Shown here: positions 1-11,400 of the stretch, piece after piece | Layout of the letters: every line of letters begins with the position of its first letter | Position numbering within the stretch: the first letter of the stretch is position 1 | Origin: Dactylorhiza incarnata | Lineage: Eukaryota > Streptophyta > Magnoliopsida > Asparagales > Orchidaceae | Length of the DNA stretch: 64,000 nt | NCBI GenBank assembly: GCA_033032865.1 | Contig: JAWHQI010000064.1 | Location: 8,742,001-8,806,000 of the forward strand | Reading direction: 5' to 3' | The notes under the pieces: generated by a model | What the model saw: the letters and a program-made list of their open reading frames with translations, nothing else | The model's database searches: none | Told to the model about the DNA's origin: nothing | Translations under genes and position numbers: made by a program

Positions 1-1457
1 ATTAGTGGTCGTTGCTATCAACTCCCGCTTAAGACTGTTAACTTTACTTGATGATACGTAGCGACGTAATTTTTGGATGACATAACTATGAGAAGGGTCA
101 TTATGATGAAACCTTTAATTCACAATTTGTAGCTTAAGTGAGAGGAGACCTCCTGTCTTTGAATTTTTTTAACCCACTCTTTAGTGGAAATCTAAGGTGA
201 AATTTGATGAATGATACATTGAAGATATATAATCTACAAGAATCCTCCAATCTTAAGAACCAGAGCTTGCAATTTCTCCAAGAATTATAATCCCAGTTAG
301 GGAGATTCAAGAATAAGGGAGACATGTGTGTTTTCCAGATATAGTTGATGAAACTTCTCGTGGAGTAATGGGTTTTTATGAGACACCCTTCTTGTTGAAA
401 TCAAATTGTGCCAAAACATGTCATGATAAAAAAGGGGTTTTACCCTCGTAAGTTAAATGGAAATGGAAAGTACACGAGCATCTTTTTTTTTAACTGCAGA
501 CGTATGTTCCTCAAGAAAAGCTTGGAAGATATCTACATTTATTTAACGTGTAGAAGCGTTAACCTCGTGTAACGTTCGTAGGACATAAGAGACTCTGGTC
601 CAAGTGTAATCAGGGTTTTTGTTATTGCTTTGTAACTGATAAACCTGACCTTGTTTCCGCGGAATTGGAAATGGTTTATCAGCCGAGACCTCATATGTTA
701 AGGGATAAGGTCTCTTGGTGTAGGTGGTGTTGAACTCCTACGTGTAAGAGAGTCGTATAGTGAAGAATCAGAATAGGCAATGACGGTTGGCTAAATGATC
801 ATGTCCTGGCTAATCGATTTATGAGCAGCGTGTTAAGTAAGCATGGTTCGTGAATATAACCTTTTGAAGTTAAGTTGAACTCAAAGGTTTTGATGCCATT
901 TAGCGCGGCATGATATTATGAATTAACTCGGTAAGTTCTTTTGTATTTCAGGAAGATCCTCCTTCGGGAGTGTAATGATTTGGTAACGCCCGCTCCTGGT
1001 TAGCTTGTGTTGATTTCTCTGAAGTGTCTATTTTCTATACATTACCAGGATGGAGTAAGTAGAACCCGCATTGTGATTAATGGCACGATGGTCTGAGCGG
1101 CGGGTTAAACCTCCAAACAACCCCTAGTGGGATTATTGCCGACAATCTTAGCAAGCAATAGTAGAAGTGCAATGAGAAATTTTGGTAAAGAATGTTGCTC
1201 CGGTTTGAGTTCTCATATAGTAGAGGTCCGAGTTCTTCCGTGGAAGGAGATTCTGATGCCCGATTATTAAAGTTCAATCATGGGCAAGAGGAGCACAGTT
1301 GGGTGCCCTTAGACTTCATGCAACAATGTTTCCCGGAGCTCCTCACCTCAGGTGCAAAGTAACTATCTTTGAAATCCTTTACTCTTATTAGTACTTGCAA
1401 CCCGTAGACCCAAACCTAAATTTCGAGGATGAAATATTTCTTTTGTTTATTGGGATT
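1..1457 (+). mobile_element. Ty3/gypsy element A, 3' end of internal region
   Basis: This is the decayed end of the internal region of a Ty3/gypsy element whose body lies left of the window. The support is its right edge. At about 1422-1457 there is a stretch reading 'TTTCGAGGATGAAA' plus a T-rich tract, the conserved pre-LTR signature of plant chromoviruses, directly before an LTR that opens TGTAACATCCCC. No long open frame survives; a short in-frame tail at 1231-1362 is listed separately. Positions 1-1230 carry no recognisable coding unit. Confidence 0.55.
1231..1362 (+). pseudogene. Possible chromodomain-like C-terminal tail of element A pol
   Basis: One frame here stays open for about 43 codons to a TAA at 1360-1362. 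It contains 'EEHSWVPLDFMQQCFPELL', which resembles the tryptophan-rich C-terminal part of chromodomains that end plant chromovirus integrases. The position, about 95 bp before the LTR, fits. The similarity is judged by eye on a short segment and nothing upstream in this frame is recognisable, so this is a weak call; a random open stretch is possible. Confidence 0.3.
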
Positions 1458-4400
1458 TGTAACATCCCCAATCCTTCTAGACCCCTAGATGGTGTTAGGG
1501 CATGGGTGGTGTGCAGAGTGGCCACTAAGGCCCTTGGGCAAAGTGGAGTGTGCTAAGTGCACACCAAGGACACAAAATCAACATAGCCCAACACCACTCC
1601 CTTAGGCCAATTGACCCTCAATTCACCAAATTGACCTCCCCCATACCATCCTAACCACTAAGGGAGACCATTGCCTTGAGAATTGCACTTGGGTGGGACC
1701 CAATTGCATGAAATTGACCAAAGTCAACATTAGGTCAACATTAACCAAACCAAGTCAATTAGGATTCAATTGACCCTCAAATGTTCAAATTGACCTTACC
1801 ACCACATTCTAAACACCTTAAGGAACTCATTGGACCCAAAAGCCCCATCATGGTGGGACCAATTGACCCCAATTGACCAAAGTCAAACTTTACCCAATTT
1901 TGGTCAAATCCACACCCTTTGATTAAATTGAACCAATTGGAGCCCCACCATGGCCTAACCTATGTTGGGTGATGTTAAGGGACCCATGACCCCCAAGTGG
2001 GGTCAACCCACCCACCTTGGTTGACCAAAGTCAACCATGGTCAACCTTGCCCTTTAAAGTGAATTCCAAGCTTAAATTGAATGTGACCCCAACACCAATC
2101 AATTAACCCTACCCATGGACCTAAGTCAAGCCATATCAGCCTTGGACTGAACCCTAAACTATGGCTTGATTAATCAAATGGAGGGGGGACCAAAAGGTTA
2201 ATCAAAAAGCATAAAGTTTAAAGCATAAAGCAATTCCCCCCCTCTACACTCCTCCCCCAATCAGTCTTGGACCCTCCCCTGATTGCTGTGGGTCTGAGCT
2301 TGACCCAGGTGGAAGCAATGGACCAGCTGGTGTAGGAGGGTGGCAGCCATGGGAGATTCTGAGGAGGCCAAGGTTCAAAACAGCATGTAGAGGCCTCCCC
2401 ACTTCATTTCGACCACTCCATCAGCTTCAGAAGGGAGAAAGCAGACGGGAACGAGCCTTGGAGCAGAGCTGTAGCTGGAGAATCGGGATCGGGAGCAGGA
2501 TCGCCGGAGCTGAGCACTTCCATGGCCAGCCGCCGCCGGAGCCGCCGCCACGCGCCAACAAGTGTTCGTTTCTCCTCCCCTCCCCTCATGCTAGCTTCCC
2601 ATCACGAGAGATTGAAGGATCAGGCTCAATTGAGCCCGAATCCATCCGTCGATTTCATGGGAATCGGCTCGTTTTGAGCCACCCAGGCTTGCCGGAAAAC
2701 CCTCCCTCCGACCGCCATGTCGCCGGTAAATCGTAGCCCCGACCACCACGAAGGTGGTGGTGGTGGCCGGCCGTGGTGGCCACCAGGTGGCCGGGAAATG
2801 GAGGAGAAAGTCGGCCCAGCGCGGATCAATCATGGCCGTCGGCTCAAGGAGGAAGACGACGCGCTGCCCTTTGATCTGTGCCAAGATTCGTGCTACTCTA
2901 TTTATTCTGGAATTAATTAATTCCTTATGTGAGCTTTTCTGCCCTAATTTTTCAGTCCACTTCCAATAGAAATTAAGGCCTCTTAATGGCCAAATTAGAA
3001 GAAGTGCCCAACATGAAAGTTGTAGACCTTGGTCTTAACTTTCATGTGGCCTTGAGTTTAGGTCATTTGGTGACCTACAGCTCCCTAGGGAGCTGTTTTA
3101 CTAGGACTGGTCCTACACTAGGTCAGTCCATTAGAAAAATTACCTAGGTCAAACCCTTCATCATTAGGAGCTGTGCTTTTAACCATGGCTAGGTATACCA
3201 TAGGGGCACCCCCTGCCAAAAGTGCAGCCCTTGGTGGACACTTTTACCTAGGGTTTTTATGGTAACTAGAATATTTAAATTAAGTTGATTTTTGGAGCAT
3301 ATGATGTCCAAATGACACCAAACTTTGGTGGATGGCTCTTTGGTATATGTGTGTGTAGTGCCTGCCTAAAATTTCACTCCCTTTGGAGTTGATTTGCTAT
3401 GGTAAATTTGAAACCCTAATGAGGACCTATAAGGGTCAAGGTAGGGTTTGCATCAATTTGAGGAGTTGAGTGTGTTAGCCTCCTCCTATCTGTTGGATAT
3501 GTTGGTATGGACATGAAAATGCTTGAGGCTCACCCTAATGGTCCATTTGGAGCCATTAGGGTGGTGTGACCTAAAACCCTAAGGGTGAACCCTTAAGGGT
3601 GCAAGGTGGGGTTTGAGAGGAACCTAGGATCAAATGTTCTTGCCATGGCTTAAGACTTTGTGGATATGTTTGTGGGGGCATAAAATGTCTTAGGAAATTT
3701 AAATGGGAATTTTAGAGGCATTTAAGTATTTTCTACCTAATAAATGAAATAGCCACCCCTTTCCTTAATAAATTGAAATGAATGGTCATAGGACCTTGTA
3801 TGGTGTGGAAACTCCATCATTAGTTGATTAGGGATGAAATTGTACTATAGTAATTTTGTTATAATTTATTGAGGTGTTATTCCTTGTGTAGGAAATTTTA
3901 AGTACTTGCTAGCTTAGGTGAATTTAATTTTGAAAAATATCAAATCATGGGGAAAAAATGTGATATTTGGTTAACTGTCATTCAATGATATTATATACCC
4001 ATGATAATTGTTTGGAAGCTATTGGAATTGTATTTCACATACTTCATGTAGAAATTGAGATTTACATCACTTGAGTATTTAATCTTTTTAAAATATCAAA
4101 TCATAGGGCTTTGTCATGATACTTGGTTATCTGTGATTTTAGGTTAACCTATACCCATGATAATTGTTTGGAAGCAATTGGAATTGTATTTCATATACTT
4201 CATGTAGAAATTGAGATTTACAACACTTGAGTATTTAATCTTTTTAAAATATCAAATCATGGGGAAAAATGTGATATTTGGTTAACTGTCATTAAATGAT
4301 ATTATATACCCATGATAATTGTTTGGAAGCTATTGGAATTGTATTTCACATACTCCATGTAGGAATTGAGATTTACATCACTTGAGTATTTAATCTTTTT

Positions 4401-6703
4401 AAAATGTCAAATCACTTGGTAATGACACATTATTTTGGCAGAGGACTCTAGGTCCCCATATAAACATTGGGTAATTTCTGTAGAATTTTCAGAAGTGAAA
4501 TTACTATTTTTTCTAATTATAGTGTCATTTTGGTAATTATACAATTATGATGTTATGGTAGGCCAAATGACATCCTAGGGTCATGATACTCAGTGAACCA
4601 CCTTTATTTGGGATATTACCTTACTGATAATTTTCATGTAACATGAGGAATCATTTTGAGGGTTGTTCATGTGTAATTTGGCTTAAGTCCTTAACTATTT
4701 TGAATTAAAAGAAATACCAAATTAATATGGAAAATTATGGAAATTGGACAATACCTTATTAAGGTCAGTAGTAGATTAGGATAATTATACCAGAACCTGG
4801 AGATGAGTTTTTAGAGGAATTCCCTTATGGGGGTTGATGGATAGTTCAAATTGGTGGATTGCGTTTAGTAAAAACTGAATTTGGTGGACTGCGTTTAGTA
4901 AAAACAGAATTTGGAGTTTTTGACAATTTAGATCCCTAAGTAGTGGTTAGGTGTTATACCCAATCAGTAAATGAGATATAGCCCACCAGGATTCAAAGAG
5001 GGTCAATTCTAGGGATAGTTGTGAGGTTGTGCTGAGGTCATTGTAGAAGGAAAGGAGGTACGTCCAACCCAATTGAGTGGGACGGGGGGGATGAGCTAAA
5101 TCACTTTACTATATGAAATGATTAAGGGTGAACCAAGTGTTATCCATCAACTAAAATAATTATCTTGAAGAGAATTGTGGGGTTGAGCCCATTGATCTGT
5201 AGTACCGTTAGGGGGCTCCCCTTACGGAGTACACCGCGGGAAGTCCAAGATTCACTCTAAATATAACACGAACTAAATTGTAGGCAAGAGTAGCCTAAGT
5301 GGATATGCAGACTGGTATGGATCTCCTCAGTGAAAGAGGTGGGTTGGATCAGCTGGTGTGTTAGTCCCTGAGCTGGAAGCTCGGTTGGACAGGTTAACAC
5401 CTATTACTTATTCAAATAGTGGCGAGTTTTTGGTACTAGGCTAGACGTGTCACTGACGGTAGTACGTTGACTCAGGTGAGGGTGAGGTTTAGAGGGCCGG
5501 TAAGTTTGAATACCGCGGTCTGGAGGACAATCCCTAATAACCCACCCCGACCTTAAAGTCTGGTGGATTCCAGCAAGAGTACGCAGGAGCTTCGCTGTTG
5601 TGTTATTAGCGTTGAGGCGTACATGAGGTCTAGGCTTGGTAGTGACCATACCCGCCTAGGATGTGGAGTGCCCGATCCACTGCCACCGTGAGCCACGACG
5701 GTCGGTACCCGAAAGGTTGGCTTCCTTTCAAACAAATTGGGAACTATAAAGGTCTGTGCGCATAGAGTCGTGTGGGTGAGTCACATTGCATAAATTCATT
5801 AAAACATCATAACCATAGTATAACATAACATACACATAGCATACCCCCATCATATAAATTAGTATGGGCTCTTTTATATGATGGGTTTCCTGGACATCTT
5901 AACTTATATGTCGTATGGGCGTTCATATAAGTTAAGGTACGAATCTTTGATGGTAGTTTAGATTTACTTACTGCACTGCTTTTCTTTCCATTTACTGCTT
6001 ACTTCATTGCTCTACATTACTGCCTTATACCTGCACTATACTGCTAACTAGATTTTACTGCTTTACTGATACCTGCTAGAGTAATGCCATGCCACCACCT
6101 TCTTGTTTACCCCTTGTTTGTCCTCCGCTTCTTCCTCCCGCTCGGTGCCTAGGAGTCGTGGGGGGAGGCGAGGACAAAACGGCTATTTTTATGACTAACG
6201 GTCGGTGTGACCGCAGGAGTCCGAGGAGATGGAATTGTTCCGCGCGCAGCAGGACGAGATGGCAGGACCTGAGCAGCAGATGCAACGCACTACCACGATG
6301 CCACAGGTTGATGATTAGATAGCTAGTCTTCCGCACTTTTGAGAGTTTTGATGTAGTTTTCCGCATGTTGTAGTGAGAGAGAGATAGTACATTATTTTGG
6401 TTATGTATCGGGCATAAGCCCCTTTTTGCTTGTACTTCTCTTTTGGACTGCTGTTTTCATTATATATATATATATGATGCTGTGACACTGTGGACATGCC
6501 TTTTCTTCTGCTCTTACTTCTTTAGCATATTTTACTTATGATCGTATAGCCGGCAGGGTTGGTGCTAAGCGGTGTTGGTCAACCCGAGTGTTGGCGACAC
6601 CGCGAGGCAGCGATTCTGGGCGAAGATCCACCTCAACCGTGCGATGCGGGAGTGGTTCGAGTTTTCAAGTACCCGATCGGGTTTTGGAAAAAGAGATCTT
6701 ACA
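1458..6703 (+). mobile_element. Long LTR (5.2 kb) of Ty3/gypsy element A
   Basis: The segment begins TGTAACATCCCC and ends GATCTTACA, so it has TG...CA termini. It is read as the 3' LTR of the element whose internal tail lies at 1-1457, because no primer-binding site follows position 6703. A diverged second copy, cut into pieces by later insertions, lies at 26188-53161; the two align in the same order (for example 2400-2880 with 27300-27750, and 5200-6170 with 51240-52190). The LTR contains a GC-rich block with GGT repeats (2450-2870), a 155-bp tandem repeat (3933-4420) and no gene. Short open frames inside it are not conserved between copies. The flank starts TGAGA; the partner duplication would lie outside the window. 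Confidence 0.8.
3933..4420. repeat. Tandem repeat, ~155-bp unit, about three copies
   Basis: The phrase 'ATACCCATGATAATTG' recurs at 3995, 4151 and 4306, and the flanking phrase 'AAAATATCAAATCAT' at about 3933, 4091 and 4247, giving a unit of 155-156 bp. The array lies inside LTR A and explains part of its unusual length. Confidence 0.85.
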
Positions 6704-7215
6704 TGAGATGCATAATATGTGTTTGTATATGGATCCACCATAGGTGGCAACATGTGACGGTTATGTAGTATGAGATGCATAACCATCATCACATGGATGT
6801 CCATTAGCACGTTTTTTTTTTTCGTTACATGCGATATTATGTAGTATTGGATGCATAATATTTCATGTGTACGCTACTCATAACATGCATTAAGGCCTTT
6901 CTTAGAATGCATAGCACAACATAAATATCAAAACATCGCATAAAACACCCGTGCCAATCTATAGATTTACATGATGACATTCGTACACACATGATTTGAA
7001 AAGAAGATTTAAACATTCATACATCCATGTGTCTTGCACAAGAGTCAAAGGATGATAGTATATCATCCTAAGTTAAAGCATAACATCATTTGTATAAAAT
7101 CCCAGAGCAAGGTAGTAGCTAGAGCAAGTGTCTTTTCCTGTTTGGTTAGAGCTAAGTTGAGTAGTTCTAGCTCCAAGCTAGGGTTTTGATGAGCCTTTTG
7201 TTCATTCATTTAGTA
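6704..7215 (+). other. 5' leader of Ty3/gypsy element E (truncated)
   Basis: This is non-coding sequence between the end of LTR A and the gag start of element E. It holds three imperfect copies of 'GAGATGCATAA' (near 6704, 6770 and 6850). No primer-binding site or copy of E's own LTR is present, so E's 5' end must be elsewhere; the simplest reading is that element A inserted into E's leader at 6703/6704. Confidence 0.5.
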
Positions 7216-8442
7216 ATGTCGAAGAGACGTGTTGCGACGAGGTCGACTCCCCAATCGGAGGGTGAGTCTTCGGGTGCGCAGAGTGAAGCCATGATGGAGA
7301 GTCTGCGACAGAGTAATGAGGCTCTATCAAGGCAGTTAGTTGCGATGCAATCGCAGATTCAGACGTTGATGACTGCAGCCGCAGCGCAGCAGCCTGTGGT
7401 GCAGGACCCTGTAGTGGATCAGACTGTGCATGTTCCTCCCGCTCCTTTGGTGCCTCCATTTCTGCTGCCACCAGAGATGAACATTATATCACATTTCCAG
7501 CGACTAGGACCTCCTACGTTTGACGGAAGAGCTGATTTCATGGCATTGGATGACTGGTTAGTGGCAATTGAAGAGATGTTCGCGTACTCGGGAATCTCTA
7601 TGGATCAAAAGGTGATGGTCGCCGCTTACCAGCTGAGGGGACTTGCTAAAAGCTGGTGGATCAGGGAGAGAGAAAGCCTTGTAGATGGATGTTCGTGGGA
7701 GTCATTTAGGGCAATGGTGTTAAAGAAGTTTCTGCCGTCGGTCGAGCAAGACCGTCTGATGAATGATTTTCTGCACCTGAAGCAGAGGCAACTCACGGTT
7801 AGTGAGTATGAGATTGAATTTAGTAAACTGAGCAGATTTGCTCCAGATTTAGTAGCTTCAGAGGCAGGAAGAGTGACGCGTTTTCTTGGAGGACTTCGTA
7901 GCGACGTCCAGCAGTTGGCTAGCGCGTACAGATCTGAAAGCTATGCTGAAGTGGTAGAACCGCGCTAAAAGTTGAGGCCATCGACAATGCCAAGAACAGA
8001 GGCGCGTTGATGAGGAAGGATAAGAGAAAGGTCGAAGAGGGGGAAAGCCCCAATGTATCTGACCCTGCCCCAAAGAAAAGAAGTAGTGAAGTTTGTAGTT
8101 TCTGTGGTCGCCCTGGCCATCCGTTTGAAAAATGTTTCAAAAGGTTGGGAGCTAAGAAACAGCAGCAAGTGTCGGCAATACAGAGTGCTTCCAGAGGAGA
8201 TCTGACCTGTACCTTCTGTAAGCGAGAGGGGCACGATGTTGCTCATTGCTGGTCTAAAGACAAGGTGTGTTTTCAGTGTGGACCGAAGGGGCACGTTAAG
8301 ACTAAATGCCCGCGTTTCCAGCCGCTGCTGCAGCCGGTGCCACTTCAGGCCTTGCCGCCGCCGCAGCATCAGGATAGAGGAAACGACAAGTTGAACGTGA
8401 TGACTAGGGAAGAAGCTCAGAATTCCACCCAAGTTATTTCAG
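7216..8442 (+). pseudogene. Gag of Ty3/gypsy element E, one frameshift
   Basis: This is the capsid/nucleocapsid protein of a Del/Tekay-like chromovirus. The chosen ATG (7216) begins MSKRRVATRS; an upstream in-frame ATG at 7189 is possible. The capsid region runs to about 7965 and includes 'GPPTFDGRADFMALDDWLV' and 'KKFLPSVEQDRLMNDFLHL', typical of retrotransposon gag. A one-base shift near 7965 breaks the frame, and coding resumes from 8007. The second part contains three CCHC zinc knuckles (CSFCGRPGHPFEKC, CTFCKREGHDVAHC, CFQCGPKGHVKTKC), more than the one or two usually seen. The frame reaches a TAG at 8445, two bases into what looks like an intron (8443-8520). Gag would bind and package the element's RNA in cytoplasmic particles. 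Confidence 0.85.
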
Positions 8443-8520
8443 GTTAGACTTTAATCTAACTCTTAGCCTTTATCCTTAGTCTCGTTTTCCGAGCGGTTAG
8501 TTACGTATTCGATTTTATAG
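8443..8520 (+). other. Putative 78-nt spliceosomal intron between gag and protease of element E
   Basis: The sequence reads TTTCAG|GTTAGA at the donor and TTTTATAG|GA at the acceptor. It is T-rich and contains CTAAC. Joining 8442 to 8521 puts gag and the protease-RT frame into one continuous frame with a shared glycine codon, and removes the gag stop at 8445. This is inference; no transcript is available. The alternative is that the 78 bp are a normal untranslated spacer and pol is reached by another mechanism. Confidence 0.5.
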
Positions 8521-10270
8521 GAAAATTTAAGGTAAAGAACCGTTGGGCGCGCGTTCTGTTCGATTCTGGTGCTACCAACTCATTCGTGGCTAGGACTTTT
8601 TTAGAGCGCCATCGTTTGACCCTCGATCAGATTGGCGATGCGTTTCGTGTTAAGTTTCCTTCTGGCGACTCCGTGGTGTCGGACCTGGGTATCCAGAAAT
8701 GCCCTACCCTCCTAGGTGTCTTCTTAGCTTTTGCGGATTTAAAGGTGCTAGACCTGGAAGATTTCAATGTGATTTTGGGCATGGACTGGTTGTCCAGTTA
8801 CGATGCGGTTATCCAATGCAAGGTTAAGGGTTTGGACTTCAAGATGGACAACGGTCAACCCATGAGTGTGTATGGTTTTCCACGCCAGGATTCCCCGATT
8901 ATTTCTACGGTATGTGCTCGGAAACTTTTAGATTCCGGTTGTTTTGCTTACTTTGTTTCTATGTTAAAAACTGTTAGCGGTTTGCCGTGTATCGAGGATG
9001 TTCATGTGGTGCGAGAGTTTCCCGATGTTTTCCCGGTCAGTCTTCCCGGTCTTCCGCCTGAGAGAGATGTGGAGTTTGTTATCGATCTTGAGCCTGGTAC
9101 CCGTCCGATTGCCAAGGCACTGTACTGTTTGGCCCAGCGTGAGCTGGAAGAGTTGCGTACCCAGTTAGATGAATTGTTGCAGTGTGGATTCATTAGGCCG
9201 AGTTCTTCGCCCTGGGGTGCTCCAGTGTTGTTTGTGAAAAAGGAAGATGTTTCTTTGAGGTTGTGCATAGATTATAGGGAATTGAATAAGGTGACCATCA
9301 AGAATAGATATCCGTTGCCGCAAATAGATGATTTATTTGATCGATTGCGTGGTAGTTCGGTGTTTTCAAAGATCGACCTTCGTTCAGGTTACCATCAGTT
9401 GAGGATCCGTGAGTCGGACATCCCTCGGACTGCCTTTCGTTCCCGTTATGGTCATTTTGAGTTTCTGGTGATGTCATTTGGTTTGACAAATGCACCCTCT
9501 GCGTTTATGGATATGATGAATCGGGTGTTCAAGGACTTTTTAGACAATTTCGTAGTAGTTTATATCGATGATGTGTTGGTGTATTCAAGAAGTGATGAAG
9601 AGCATGCTGCGCATTTACGCTTAGTATTGTCTACTCTAAGAGAGCACAAGTTGTATGCGAAATTGAGTAAGTGCGAATTTCAGCTTTCTCAAGTGTTTTC
9701 CCTGGGTCATGTAGTGGGAAAGGATAGAATTTCTGTACACCCAACAAAAATTTCTGCTATTTTGGATTGGAAGACGCCTACAATGCCTAAGGAGGTTAGG
9801 AGTTTCTTAGGGTTGGCAGGTTATTATAGAAGATTTGTGCAAGGATTTTCGGTGCTTTCGGCACCTCTGACTAAGCTTATCTAGAAGAATGCAACTTTTG
9901 TTTGGAGCGATTCCTGTGAAGGAGCTTTTCAAGAATTAAGGAAGCGTTTGTGTAGTGCTCCTGTTTTGACTTTACCGACCGAGGGAGTAGAGTGTGCCGT
10001 TTATGTGGACGCATCTCATGTTGGTCTTGGTTGTGTTTTGATGCAAGAAGAAAAAGTGATCGCGTATGGATCAAGACAACTGAAAGTTTATGAAAGGAAT
10101 TACCCTACGCATGACTTAGAATTTGCGGCAGTGATTTATGCCTTAAAGCTTCTTAGATATCTCCTTTATGGAGTGTCGTGCAAGATTTTCACGGATCATA
10201 AGAGTTTGAAGAATGTCTTTACCCAGGAAGTATCAGATTTTGGAAGATATGATCAGATGTTACATTTTTG
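8521..10270 (+). pseudogene. Protease, reverse transcriptase and RNase H of Ty3/gypsy element E
   Basis: The frame opens with the aspartic protease active site FDSGATNSF (about 8559-8588). The RT follows, with '[20 protein letters not shown]' near 9258, '[12 protein letters not shown]' near 9375 and the catalytic YIDD motif near 9560. The frame is open to a TAG at 9882-9884, which interrupts the RT-RNase H junction. RNase H resumes at once, with '[17 protein letters not shown]', '[19 protein letters not shown]' and 'FTDHKSLKN', and ends near 10270, where integrase should begin. This would copy the RNA to cDNA in the particle. The order PR-RT-RH before integrase is Ty3/gypsy. The element cannot be autonomous. 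Confidence 0.9.
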
Positions 10271-10535
10271 ATCATGATGGAGCTTGGGATAAGCGTCTTA
10301 GACTGATTGAATTTGCATATAACAACAGTTATCAGGAGAGCCCGTTCGTATTCTAGAGACTCAGGATCGAGCTAGTGTTTAACGGTCGATAGTGCCAATG
10401 CAAGGCGGGCCGTTACAAAAGCGGAAGAAGACAATCCCTATGGTCAAAGTCCTTTGGCGAAACCAAGACGTCGAGAGCGCGACTTGGGAACTGGAATCTG
10501 TGATGAAGACATCTCATCCTCGCCTTTTCTCTTAA
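10271..10535 (+). pseudogene. Integrase/chromodomain remnant of element E
   Basis: Just after RNase H, 'WDKRLRLIEFAYNNSYQESP' is the C-terminal part of a Ty3 integrase core. Within about 70 bp it passes to 'KVLWRNQDVESATWELES', a Tekay-type chromodomain tail ending at TAA 10533-10535. The zinc-binding region and most of the catalytic core are missing. This is an internal deletion of roughly 1 kb or more compared with complete family members. The chromodomain normally directs insertion into heterochromatin. Confidence 0.75.
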
Positions 10536-10632
10536 TTATCTTTGGTGAGTGTTTTCATCCGTGGTTTTCTCGTTCTCGCTTCTGCTAGTTGTATTCAATT
10601 TAATTGTTAAAGTTTCGGGACGAAACTTCTTT

Positions 10633-10646
10633 TTAGGGGGAGTGGC
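10633..10646 (+). other. Polypurine tract of element E
   Basis: The tract AGGGGGAGTGG follows the conserved 'TTTCGGGACGAAACTT' pre-LTR motif and lies immediately before the LTR start TGTAACGCCCC. It would prime plus-strand DNA synthesis. Confidence 0.8.
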
Positions 10647-11195
10647 TGTAACGCCCCTGAAATTTCGGATATTAATCTTAATTTATTGTTGACGTCATTA
10701 TGACGTAGGGCGTTACGTTAGTGCGGAGTTAGCGGTGCGCCGACATTGCACGTTTTAGCGTCCGTTCGGTCAAGACGACCAAATTTTGGAGCGACCCGGA
10801 ATTGGAAAATTTTACGTTAGGAAATTAGATTATTTAATTTTAGAAATAAATTGTTAAAGTTTCGTGACGTTCCGAGCAAATTCGAAGCCTCAGTGATTTT
10901 TTCAAAGATTCGTATATTTATTTATCGCCGTAAAACTTCGGAAATTTATATATCGAAAATTGTACGTCGGATTATGATTCCAACTTCGCCGTTGAATTCG
11001 TAGCGCCGCCGTTCATCTACGGTGCGAATTTCGTCGATATCAGCATTCGTTTATGTTTGATACTAATGTTATATTATTATTATTAACTTATAAATATATT
11101 CATTTATATATATATATATATATTCGCTTATATTAATTTATATGAATTCGATTATTGATAATATATATACATATATTCGTTTATATATACATACT

Positions 11196-11297
11196 GATTC
11201 GGCTATATATCTAGATAATCGGTTAATCAGATTCGGCTATATATCTAGATAATCGGTTAATCAGATTCGGCTATATATATAGATATTCGGTTAATTA
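11196..11297. repeat. Three tandem copies of a 34-bp unit in LTR E
   Basis: 'GATTCGGCTATATATCTAGA' begins copies at 11196, 11230 and 11264, each followed by a variant of TAATCGGTTAATCA. The third copy is slightly diverged. The array sits about 100 bp upstream of the LTR TATA box, where U3 enhancer repeats are often found. Confidence 0.8.
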
Positions 11298-11348
11298 AGG
11301 TTCGGCTATATTAAGGCTATTAATTCAGGCGATTGTATAGTTAAATGA

Positions 11349-11384
<36 letters not shown>

Positions 11385-11391
11385 ACTTTCA

Positions 11392-11400
11392 TATAAATAG
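11392..11400 (+). promoter_or_regulatory. TATA box of LTR E
   Basis: TATAAATAG lies mid-LTR. Transcription would start about 30 bp downstream, marking the U3/R border. Confidence 0.6.

Noticed and set aside
2404..2969. Overlapping open frames on both strands in the GC-rich part of LTR A
   Set aside because: They are short, lie on opposite strands over the same bases, and are not kept open in the homologous block of A' (27300-27750).
5404..6810. Several 60-96 codon frames on both strands
   Set aside because: They sit inside LTR A, have low-complexity or random composition, and the homologous region in A' is not open.
1458..10646. LTR A as the 5' LTR of element E
   Set aside because: E's 3' LTR has a different sequence after the first six bases, and no primer-binding site follows 6703.
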